Source: Hymenobacter volaticus
GTDB lineage: Bacteria; Bacteroidota; Bacteroidia; Cytophagales; Hymenobacteraceae
DNA: 64,000 nt
NCBI RefSeq assembly: GCF_022921055.1
Contig: NZ_CP095061.1
Coordinates: 1,589,501-1,653,500 of the forward strand
Direction of reading: 5' to 3'
Shown here: piece by piece, positions 27,640-34,418 of the stretch
How the letters are laid out: each line of letters opens with the position of its first letter
Position numbering within the stretch: the stretch's first letter is position 1
Made by a program: the position numbers and the translations under genes
Notes under the pieces: model-generated
What the model saw: the letters and a program-made list of their open reading frames with translations, nothing else
Told to the model about the DNA's origin: nothing
Databases searched by the model: none

Positions 27640-28320
27640 TTACCTGCCTAGCTGCTTGAGCAGTTCTACGGCGGCGGCTTCTGATGAGGCCGGGTTTTGG
27701 CCGGTAATCAAGTTGCCAGCTGTCACTATGTACGGCTGCCAGTCTTCTACCTTCGAATAATGGCCGCCGGCTTTCTTCAGTTCATCCTCCACCAAGAAGG
27801 GCACAATATCGGTCAGTTGAACTGCGGCTTCTTCGGTATTAGTGAAACCCGTAACCGCCTTGCCTTCTACCAGCAACGAGCCGGTGGGTGACTTCACATG
27901 CCGCAGCACACCCGGTGCGTGGCAAACGGCTGCCACTGGTTTGCCAGCCAAGTACATAGCTTCAATTATGGCAATTGAGGTCTTATCCTCGGCTAGGTCC
28001 CACAGCGGGCCATGGCCTCCAGGGTAAAATACGGCATCGTAGTCAGCAGTTGAAACACTATCGAGCGTCACGGTCGTGGCCAAGGCGTTCTGGGCGTCGG
28101 GGTCTTGCTTGAAGCGTTTGGTGGCTTCGGTCTGCGCGCCGGGCTCGTCGCTCTTGGGGTCGAGGGGTGGTTGGCCGCCTTTAGGAGAAGCCAGCGTGAG
28201 GGTAGCGCCAGCGTCTTTGAACACGTAGTAAGGTGCCGCAAATTCCTCTAGCCAAAAACCAGTTTTCTTGCCGGTATTGCCTAGCTGGTCGTGCGAGGTT
28301 AAAACCATTAGTAGGTTCAT
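27640..28320 (-). CDS. DJ-1/PfpI (Hsp31-like) family protein
   Basis: 226 residues. The fold is the class I glutamine-amidotransferase type: VLTSHDQLG, YPGGHGPLWDL, the nucleophile elbow AVCHAPGVL with Cys133 and His134, and an acidic partner upstream (glutamate in the first helix, GFWLEEFAAPYYV). Hsp31-like members act as glyoxalase III, deglycase or redox chaperones. It is the last gene of a minus-strand series (ohrR, ohr, MDR, ABM, this one) concerned with oxidants and electrophiles; the gap to the ABM gene is 54 bases. Confidence 0.9.
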   Translation of the reverse strand: MNLLMVLTSHDQLGNTGKKTGFWLEEFAAPYYVFKDAGATLTLASPKGGQPPLDPKSDEPGAQTEATKRFKQDPDAQNALATTVTLDSVSTADYDAVFYPGGHGPLWDLAEDKTSIAIIEAMYLAGKPVAAVCHAPGVLRHVKSPTGSLLVEGKAVTGFTNTEEAAVQLTDIVPFLVEDELKKAGGHYSKVEDWQPYIVTAGNLITGQNPASSEAAAVELLKQLGR

Positions 28321-28374
28321 GGGTGCGAGTTTTAAGAGAATAAGAAAAGTGGCTGTAGGCCAGTACGGCCTGCG

Positions 28375-28701
28375 CTATACCAAAGGGAGGTAGAAAAATA
28401 CCTTGCGCTCCGTAAGCAAAGGCACAATCTGGTTGATTACAATTTCTTGGTAGTGGGCTGTTTGGCGGTGCGCTTCGAAGGCTTCTTTGTTGATATACTG
28501 TTCGTAGAGGAAAAAGTGGCCTGGTTCTACCGGGTCTTGGTGCGCAGTGTACTGCAAGTTGCCGGGCTCGTGCTGTTCGACAGCCACTGCAATTTTCAGT
28601 AGCAACTGGGCTACACGTTTTTCCTGTCCGGCCTGCGCCCGCCACTCGGCTGCTACACAGTATACATCAGCCGGGTTAGCTACTTGCTTGCTCATCGACA
28701 T
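28375..28701 (-). CDS. Antibiotic biosynthesis monooxygenase-type (YgiN-like) protein
   Basis: 108 residues from the ATG at 28701 (MSMSKQVANPADVY). A longer frame exists upstream but adds residues unlike the family. The ABM ferredoxin-like fold is shown by VYCVAAEWRAQAGQEKRVAQLLLKIAVAVEQHEPGNLQYTAHQDP, HFFLYEQYINKEAFEAHRQTAHY. Small members dimerise and act as quinol monooxygenases or in removing reactive quinones. It lies between a zinc-free reductase and a DJ-1-like gene, which suits a role in electrophile or quinone handling. Confidence 0.85.
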   Translation of the reverse strand: MSMSKQVANPADVYCVAAEWRAQAGQEKRVAQLLLKIAVAVEQHEPGNLQYTAHQDPVEPGHFFLYEQYINKEAFEAHRQTAHYQEIVINQIVPLLTERKVFFYLPLV

Positions 28702-28768
28702 TGGGTTTAGCGCACTGCCGTAGCACCGCGGGTTAGTGAACAAGTATTGGACTGCCGCTGGGAAGCTC

Positions 28769-29767
28769 TTAGGCTACCTTTACTACGGCTTTACCGGTAT
28801 TTTCGCCTTTAAACAGGCCTAAGAAGGCTGCCGGAATTTGGTCGAAACCCTCAGTGATAGTCTCCTCGAACTTGAGCTTGCCTTCGCTGTACCACTCGGT
28901 CAGTTGTTTTACACCCTCCGGCCAGCGGTTCAAGTAGTCGGAAACGATAAAACCCTGAAGCTTGGCGCTGGTTTTGAGAAGCTTGCCTTCCGGGCGTGGG
29001 CCAACGGGTACTTCGGTGGCATTGTAAGTGGAAATTTGACCGCAAAGGGCAATCCGAGCGTGCTTGTTGAGTTGATCGTACACGGCGTCGCTGATAGCGC
29101 CGCCCACGTTGTCGAAGTAACAATCGATACCATTAGGGGCTGCGGCAGCAAGGGCCTGAGCTATGTCGGGAGTGGTTTTGTAGTTGATTGCTTCATCGAA
29201 GCCTAACTCTTTCAGGTAAGCCACTTTCTCGTCGGAGCCAGCTGTTCCGATAACGTGGGCGCCCTGAATCTTGGCTAACTGTCCTACTACCATGCCTACG
29301 GCCCCGGCAGCCCCCGATACCACTACCGTTTCACCGGCTTTAGGCTGACAGATGTCGAGCAGGCCGAAGTAAGCAGTCAAACCAGGCATGCCGAGCAGCC
29401 CAAGGAAGTAGCTGATAGGCGCTTTGTCGGCTGGTATCTGCTGCACAGCCGCGCCATCCGCTACGTTGTATTCTTGCCAGGCTAAGTTGCCAACCACAAG
29501 GCTGCCTACTAACAGCTTCTCGTTCTGGCTTTCTACTACCTCTGCCATTACGCCACCTACAATAGGCTTACCTACCTCAAACGGTGCTATATACGATTTG
29601 GCGTCGCTCATGCGGCCGCGCATGTAAGGATCCACGGAAACGTAGCGGGTCTTGAGCAGGACTTGGTCAGTTGTAAGCGCGGGTACTTCGCGGGTTTCGA
29701 ACTGAAAGTGGTTGGCTGTTGGCTCGCCTTGGGGGCGACTCGCCAGTAAGATGGCTTGTGTTTTCAT
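28769..29767 (-). CDS. NADP-dependent medium-chain reductase (CurA/leukotriene B4 dehydrogenase type)
   Basis: 332 residues, zinc-free MDR superfamily. The N-terminal domain has VLLKTRYVSVDPYMRGRMSD, typical for the CurA/PTGR subgroup, and the cofactor domain has VVSGAAGAVGMVVGQLAKIQGAHVIGTAGSDEKV and CYFDNVGG. Enzymes of this type reduce the double bond of alpha,beta-unsaturated aldehydes and ketones with NADPH. The C-terminus (AFLGLFKGENTGKAVVKV) is complete. Starts at ATG 29767, 157 bases after ohr on the same strand. Confidence 0.92.
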   Translation of the reverse strand: MKTQAILLASRPQGEPTANHFQFETREVPALTTDQVLLKTRYVSVDPYMRGRMSDAKSYIAPFEVGKPIVGGVMAEVVESQNEKLLVGSLVVGNLAWQEYNVADGAAVQQIPADKAPISYFLGLLGMPGLTAYFGLLDICQPKAGETVVVSGAAGAVGMVVGQLAKIQGAHVIGTAGSDEKVAYLKELGFDEAINYKTTPDIAQALAAAAPNGIDCYFDNVGGAISDAVYDQLNKHARIALCGQISTYNATEVPVGPRPEGKLLKTSAKLQGFIVSDYLNRWPEGVKQLTEWYSEGKLKFEETITEGFDQIPAAFLGLFKGENTGKAVVKVA

Positions 29768-29799
29768 AGGTGCGTGAGTGAGTAATGGATAAACAAAAA

Positions 29800-29907
29800 G
29801 TCATCCTGAGTTGCACAAACAACCTTGGTCAGGTAAGCAGACTGTCTACGTTGGGAGTAGACAAGTACGCAACCTCACGATAAGGTTTTATGTGAACTCA
29901 GGATGAC
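29800..29907. repeat. Inverted pair of GTCATCCTGAGTT repeats
   Basis: GTCATCCTGAGTT (29800-29812) and its perfect reverse complement (29895-29907) flank an 82-base middle in the ohr-MDR gap. It recalls the GTCATGCTGAGC repeat at 4079-4236 and may be the same kind of dispersed element. It would also form a hairpin in the minus-strand transcript. Confidence 0.6.
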
Positions 29908-29924
29908 CTTCTGCAGAGGCAGAC

Positions 29925-30362
29925 TTAAGCGGCGTTGGTCGTAGTCGTCAAGTTAACTTCGATGTTACCTCGGGTCGCGCGCGAGTAGGGGCAGATGCCG
30001 TGGGCGGCTTCTACCAATTCCTCGGCTTGGCTTTGCCCAATGCCCGGGATGTTTACGTGCAGATCAGCTGAAATGCCGTAACCACCGTCTTCTGCTTTGC
30101 CAAAGCCGATTAGGGCTTCCACCGTTACGCCTTCCAATTTCACTTGGGCCTGCCGGGCAGCTACGCCTAATGCTCCTTCAAAACAGGACGCGTAAGCGGC
30201 GGCAAAGAGCTGCTCGGGGTTGGTTGTGCCAGCCTTACCGGGGCCGCCCATTTCCTTCGGCGTACTCAATCCTAAATCGAGTACATGGTTGTCGGAGGAA
30301 ATATGGCCGTCGCGGCCACCTTTGGCTTTGGCTTGCGCCGTGAAAACTTTTTCGATTTTCAT
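29925..30362 (-). CDS. ohr: Organic hydroperoxide resistance protein
   Basis: 145 residues, the standard length. Peroxidatic Cys60 (LFAAAYASCFEGAL) and resolving Cys124 (AHGICPYSRATRGN) are in place, with GGRDGHISSDNHVLDLGLSTPKEMGG typical of the family. It detoxifies lipid hydroperoxides in the cytosol with lipoylated partner proteins. It lies 35 bases after ohrR on the same strand, the classical arrangement, so expression is probably induced by organic peroxides through OhrR. A paralogue is at 19514. Confidence 0.95.
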   Translation of the reverse strand: MKIEKVFTAQAKAKGGRDGHISSDNHVLDLGLSTPKEMGGPGKAGTTNPEQLFAAAYASCFEGALGVAARQAQVKLEGVTVEALIGFGKAEDGGYGISADLHVNIPGIGQSQAEELVEAAHGICPYSRATRGNIEVNLTTTTNAA

Positions 30363-30397
30363 GATAGTGTAATAAGGAAGGTGAAAATCTCAGCTGA

Positions 30398-30850
30398 TTA
30401 AGTTAGCTGAGCAAGTAAGTGCGTAAGTTGAGTGCGAAGGGCACTGATTTCAACCGGCGACATAGCCAGCTTTTCGAGCAGCTGCTCTGGTATATGGCGT
30501 GCTTGGGCTTGCATAGCACGTCCAGCTGGGGTCAGCTCAATAATGACCGAACGCTCATCTTCGGGGTCGCGGCGGCGGCTGACCCATTGCTTCTGCTCCA
30601 TGCGCTTCAGCAGGGGTGTGAGGGTGCCCGAATCAAGCAACAGTTTCTCGCCTAGCGCTTTTACCGTTAACTGTTCGTGCTCCCAGAGCAGCATAAACAC
30701 CAAGTATTGCGGGTATGTGAGGTCGAGGGCCAACAGAAGAGGTTGATAGGCCTTTGTTAGCATTCGTGAAGCCGCATACAAAGGGAAGCAAAGCTGGTTT
30801 TCCAGCTTGAGCAAATCAGTTTCAACTTGTGGATTAGTGGAGGTAGACAT
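30398..30850 (-). CDS. ohrR: MarR-family regulator OhrR
   Basis: 150 residues. A MarR-type winged helix with the OhrR signature: the redox-sensing Cys21 in LENQLCFPLYAASRMLTKAY, equivalent to Cys15 of Bacillus subtilis OhrR, then YPQYLVFMLLWE, the wing LKRMEQKQWVSRRRDPEDERSV. Oxidation of this Cys by organic hydroperoxide releases the repressor from DNA. No second C-terminal Cys is visible, so it looks like a one-Cys OhrR. It is the first gene of the series with ohr downstream. Confidence 0.93.
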   Translation of the reverse strand: MSTSTNPQVETDLLKLENQLCFPLYAASRMLTKAYQPLLLALDLTYPQYLVFMLLWEHEQLTVKALGEKLLLDSGTLTPLLKRMEQKQWVSRRRDPEDERSVIIELTPAGRAMQAQARHIPEQLLEKLAMSPVEISALRTQLTHLLAQLT

Positions 30851-30875
30851 GAGCTTCGATCAAATAAACGAATTA

Positions 30876-30907
30876 GATTGTGTAATGTTTAATTGTGTAC
30901 AATCAAA
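30876..30907. promoter_or_regulatory. Probable OhrR operator upstream of ohrR
   Basis: 26 bases before the ohrR start there are two AT-rich half-dyads: GATTGTGTAATG and TTAATTGTGTACAATCAA. The second is a near-palindrome (ATTGTGTACAAT) that resembles the TACAATT-AATTGTA operators of other OhrR proteins. Autoregulation is inferred. Confidence 0.5.
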
Positions 30908-30969
30908 TATCAAAAAAAGTTGTAAACCGTTGTGAAATACGTGTTTGTTGCGGGCTTCTCATGGGTTAT

Positions 30970-31014
30970 AAACAAGGAAGGGCGTTTGGTACAGCCAAAC
31001 GCCCTTCCTTGTTT
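30970..31014 (-). terminator. Terminator of the rhodanese gene
   Basis: Perfect 20-bp stem AAACAAGGAAGGGCGTTTGG and its reverse complement around a 5-base loop, 19 bases after the stop at 31034; minus-strand side ends in a T-run. Confidence 0.85.
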
Positions 31015-31033
31015 GGAAGTTATAAAAGCTAGT

Positions 31034-31333
31034 TTATCCTTGCTGATAAGCCTGGAAGCCGCCTATCAGGTTGCGCACATTGGTAAAGCCTTGCTGCGTG
31101 AGGAAGGCTTTGGCAGAAGCAGAGCGCCCACCCCCTTTGCAATGCACGATAATCTCTTGCTCTTTCAACTCTTCGAGCTCATCTAGCTTTTGGGGCAACG
31201 TGCCGAGCGGAATATTCTGGCTGCCTTCTATGCGGCCTTCTTCGTTTTCCCAGGTTTCGCGTACGTCGATTATGGTAGGCTGTTCACCAGCAGCTTGACG
31301 CTGTTTCAGTTCGGTAGGAGTGATATCGGGCAT
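31034..31333 (-). CDS. Rhodanese-like domain protein
   Basis: 99 residues, single rhodanese domain of the GlpE/PspE size. The active loop is CKGGGR with Cys65, after EIIVHC; the N-terminal block is PTIIDVRETWENEEGRIEGSQNIPLG. These proteins transfer sulfane sulfur to acceptors such as cyanide or thiols in the cytosol. No signal peptide. It follows a T9SS protein gene by 100 bases but the functional link is unclear. Confidence 0.92.
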   Translation of the reverse strand: MPDITPTELKQRQAAGEQPTIIDVRETWENEEGRIEGSQNIPLGTLPQKLDELEELKEQEIIVHCKGGGRSASAKAFLTQQGFTNVRNLIGGFQAYQQG

Positions 31334-31433
31334 TTGATGATTGCTATTAATGGAATGGAAGGAAGGCTTATCAGCAGCAAAGGTGTTGAAAACACACCGA
31401 ATGTGCTATCCAACTTCTCATTTTCCTCCAATG

Positions 31434-33335
31434 CTATTTTGTTAGTACCAAACGCTTGGTAACCGTAAGCTTATCAGCCAGTGTGAGTTGTACTAAATAT
31501 ACGCCAGCTGGTAGGGCGTTTAAATCTAAGGTAGGACGACCCCGCTCGGTGGCGGGTTGCTGCCAAACAGCGCGTCCCAAAGCATCTAGCACTACCGCCT
31601 GGACATAGAGGCCTTGCACTTGCACTTGCCCATCTGTGTTCGGGTTGGGGAATATGCTGTAAGTAGCAGCCACCGAAGCCGGTGCCACGGCTAGCACATT
31701 GTTGGTGAGTACGGGCCGTAGCATCAGCGCTCCGGGCGGATAAGCAATGCCGGTAGGCTGCGTCCATCCCGGCGTGAATTGCCAAAAAGCATCTGCCGGA
31801 ATGGGCGAATTTAAGTCAAGCCCGAAAGGAATAGCATTGGCTACCAATAGCCCTGTTGGCCCATGACCGTAACCCGCATAAAACCGGCCGCTTACGGGCA
31901 CCGGCGTAGCAAACACCACCTCTAAGAAAGTTTGACCAGCTGGTAAGGAGGCCGGAATAACCACGCTCTGGCTAGCCTTAGCAGTAGCCGCTGGTTGTCC
32001 GTTGAAGGTGGGGTCAGGGTCGACATCCCAGATGTTTACCGTGATTTGGCGCCCGGCGGCTTGCGGATAAACCGGCCTAATGCGAATACTCCGCACTTGG
32101 TCTGGACGGTTCACTTCAAACCGCAATGCATAAAACCGGTTGCCCGGCTGGTCGAAGGGTGGGATGCTTAGCCGGGCCTCGGCGGTGCCGTCGTCGTAGG
32201 CGTAGTAGTCGCTAAGCTCGGTTACGCGGGAAATGGTATCGTTGGGCAGCGTGAGCGGGTTTATCTCGTTGCTGACCAAGGTAATACGGTGTCGAATAGA
32301 CTTTGCTTCGGCTGTGTTGGGCAGGGTTAGCGCCGAAAGATTGCCTTCTACGCGAACCTGTTGCTGATTGCTCAGCAGGGTACTAGGGGCGCTAGTGGGA
32401 AAGGTGACAACGGGCCCAGCTGGTAGCACTTGCAAGGTGCCAGTAGCCAAGAGAGGAGTAGGAAAACCGCTCTTATCGAGGTTGTTGACGGTCGTGAACG
32501 TAGCTGGGTTAAGCTGGCTGGCGGGGTTGCTGGCGGCGTTGAACTGCCAGATGGGCATAGCCGAACCGCGGGCCAGCAAGCTGGATAGCGGTTTGCTGAT
32601 GGCTACGTCTTGGTAGAGCGTGTCGACCACGGTGCGGGGTGGGGTAGGACCAAGGGGAGCCAATCGTACGTAGTCGACGCTCCAGTTGTCTTCGTTGGTC
32701 GCCACGTTGCCACTTGCCCGGAAACGAAATTGAAAGTCGCCGTGCAAATATTGCGGCTGCGTAATAGCAATAAACTTCTGGCGAAAAGCAGTACGTTCGC
32801 CGGTGCTGCGCTCAACCCACACCTGCCGCCAGCTACCCGTATTGTCCTTGAATTCAAGCTGCAAAAATACGGGCCGGCTGCTGCTACTAAAGCTAGGGCC
32901 GCTCCGGATGTTGCCGGCTTGCCAGAAGAAGCCAAGATATAGCTTATCGGCCGCCGTGCGACCACTCAGGTTGATCGGCTGCGAAATGAGCGAATCAAGC
33001 GTGCTAGTTCCCCCAACACCGTAAGCCGCGCCGTTGCTGCGCAAGCCGTCAAAGGTGGCTACGCCGCGTGTAGGTGGCTCGAAAGCCATCCGGTTGTTTA
33101 CGAGCACACCGCCCTGGGGCAGCCAGTTCTGTACCTTTGGTACTCCTTCCTGCGGTGACGTAAAATCATCGAAAAAAGGTAAGCTTAACGCTTGTCCGCG
33201 CAGAGCCGTTGCCTGAGTGGGCTGCGAGGTACGAACCGGACCGGTAGTAAGGGGAGCTATATCCTGCGCGTGCCCCACCAACGACATCAAGCTTAGCAGG
33301 GAGATAAGCGAATAGCGTAAAGGTTTCAAGCTCAT
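31434..33335 (-). CDS. Large secreted protein with T9SS C-terminal sorting domain
   Basis: 633 residues from ATG 33335, chosen because it opens a signal peptide (MSLKPLRYSLISLLSLMSLVGHAQ); the frame runs 48 codons further up without signal character. The N-terminal half has a jelly-roll-like domain (LPFFDDFTSPQEG, LYLGFFWQAGN, FLQLEFKDNTGSWRQVWVE, NWSVDYVRL), common in Bacteroidetes secreted gliding or adhesin-type proteins. A second beta domain follows (YYAYDDGTAEARL, INVWD-like stretch). The tail is a type A sorting domain: YSIFPNPNTDGQVQVQG, VLDALGRAVWQQ, LDLNALPAGVYLVQL, TKRLVLTK. Export by T9SS is likely; function unknown. Confidence 0.85.
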   Translation of the reverse strand: MSLKPLRYSLISLLSLMSLVGHAQDIAPLTTGPVRTSQPTQATALRGQALSLPFFDDFTSPQEGVPKVQNWLPQGGVLVNNRMAFEPPTRGVATFDGLRSNGAAYGVGGTSTLDSLISQPINLSGRTAADKLYLGFFWQAGNIRSGPSFSSSSRPVFLQLEFKDNTGSWRQVWVERSTGERTAFRQKFIAITQPQYLHGDFQFRFRASGNVATNEDNWSVDYVRLAPLGPTPPRTVVDTLYQDVAISKPLSSLLARGSAMPIWQFNAASNPASQLNPATFTTVNNLDKSGFPTPLLATGTLQVLPAGPVVTFPTSAPSTLLSNQQQVRVEGNLSALTLPNTAEAKSIRHRITLVSNEINPLTLPNDTISRVTELSDYYAYDDGTAEARLSIPPFDQPGNRFYALRFEVNRPDQVRSIRIRPVYPQAAGRQITVNIWDVDPDPTFNGQPAATAKASQSVVIPASLPAGQTFLEVVFATPVPVSGRFYAGYGHGPTGLLVANAIPFGLDLNSPIPADAFWQFTPGWTQPTGIAYPPGALMLRPVLTNNVLAVAPASVAATYSIFPNPNTDGQVQVQGLYVQAVVLDALGRAVWQQPATERGRPTLDLNALPAGVYLVQLTLADKLTVTKRLVLTK

Positions 33336-33484
33336 TAGGCTGCGATAATTGACGTGTTGATCTTGAACGTAGCGAAGGGGCAGAATATTTCGACAGTTGA
33401 GCGGGTGGCCGCTTGACTGCATCTGTTCACCATCTGCCTCAAAACCAATTTGGGGTCTCAATAGATTGAACCATAACAACGCAA

Positions 33485-33519
33485 AAGCGCCAGGAGCAGA
33501 TTTTCCACTCCTGGCGCTT
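33485..33519 (-). terminator. Terminator of the PASTA gene
   Basis: 12-bp stem AAGCGCCAGGAG / CTCCTGGCGCTT just after the stop at 33532; on the minus strand the stem is followed by a short T-run. Confidence 0.8.
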
Positions 33520-33531
33520 CTACGTAGTTCT

Positions 33532-34308
33532 TTACTTAACTGGTGCTTGGCCGGCTACCCAAATGTCAACTAGCTGGCCCATGCGAATAGTAGCGCCGGG
33601 TGCGGCAACGGGGCGCTGCTTCACTACTGTGCCTTCGGTTTCGCCTTCCTGCGGCTCCTGATAGAAGGTTTCGCCGAGTTGCAAGCCTTGGCCTACCAAC
33701 AGAGTAGTGGCTTCGTCGGCTGGCATATTGATGAGGTTTGGAACCGGGAACTCCTGGTTGCCCAAGCCGTCGGCTACTTCTAAGTCGATGCGAGAACCTT
33801 TGGTGATGGGTGCTCCGGGGGCAATTTCTTTACCATTCACCAGCTGCCGAAGTACTTGATTGGTTCGCACATCGGGCACCTTGATCAGCTTACCCACTGT
33901 CAGGCCGTAGCTGCTCAAAATCATCTGCGCGTTCTTCTCCGAGCCTTCCGTGAGTTTCGGCATCTTTATCACCGGCGGGTTTTTCATGGCCACCGTGATG
34001 TAGATTTTGCGGTCTTCCTTTACCCGTTCGCCCGGCAAAGGGTCTTGCTGAAGAACCTGAAAAGGCGGAACGCGCGGGTTGTAGCTGGAATCGTCGACGA
34101 AATAGCGGAGGCTCCGGTCGCCGAGGTAGTCGTCGAGGGCGGCTTGGTTCATGCCCGTGATTTTGGGCACCACAATCGTTTCACCGTGATTGGTGGTGAG
34201 GGGCAGATACACGAAGAAAAAGCCGAACACCAACGCTGCTGTGGCCAGGCCCATCACCACTAAGTGTTTGACAAGGTCGAGCGGGGTGTCAGATTTGAGA
34301 AAGGACAT
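33532..34308 (-). CDS. PASTA-domain membrane protein
   Basis: 258 residues. One transmembrane helix (about 16-37, LVVMGLATAALVFGFFFVYLPL) leads to three periplasmic PASTA domains at about 44-111 (VVPKITGMNQAALDDYL), 114-180 (KMPKLTEGSEKNAQMILSSYGL) and 184-253 (PVPNLINMPADEATTLLVGQGL). PASTA domains bind peptidoglycan stem peptides or lipid II. No kinase domain is attached, unlike the Gram-positive PASTA kinases. It is encoded 110 bases downstream of the double D-Ala-D-Ala ligase on the same strand, which supports a cell-wall role. Confidence 0.92.
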   Translation of the reverse strand: MSFLKSDTPLDLVKHLVVMGLATAALVFGFFFVYLPLTTNHGETIVVPKITGMNQAALDDYLGDRSLRYFVDDSSYNPRVPPFQVLQQDPLPGERVKEDRKIYITVAMKNPPVIKMPKLTEGSEKNAQMILSSYGLTVGKLIKVPDVRTNQVLRQLVNGKEIAPGAPITKGSRIDLEVADGLGNQEFPVPNLINMPADEATTLLVGQGLQLGETFYQEPQEGETEGTVVKQRPVAAPGATIRMGQLVDIWVAGQAPVK

Positions 34309-34418
34309 CGTAAAAGAAGGAGCTTGAAACTAGAAAGTAGGAGCAAGAATATAAACCGAGAGACGCTGAAGCTAAAGGCTGAACCTAGTTCCCTTGCTTG
34401 AATAAGGAGGGGACTGGA

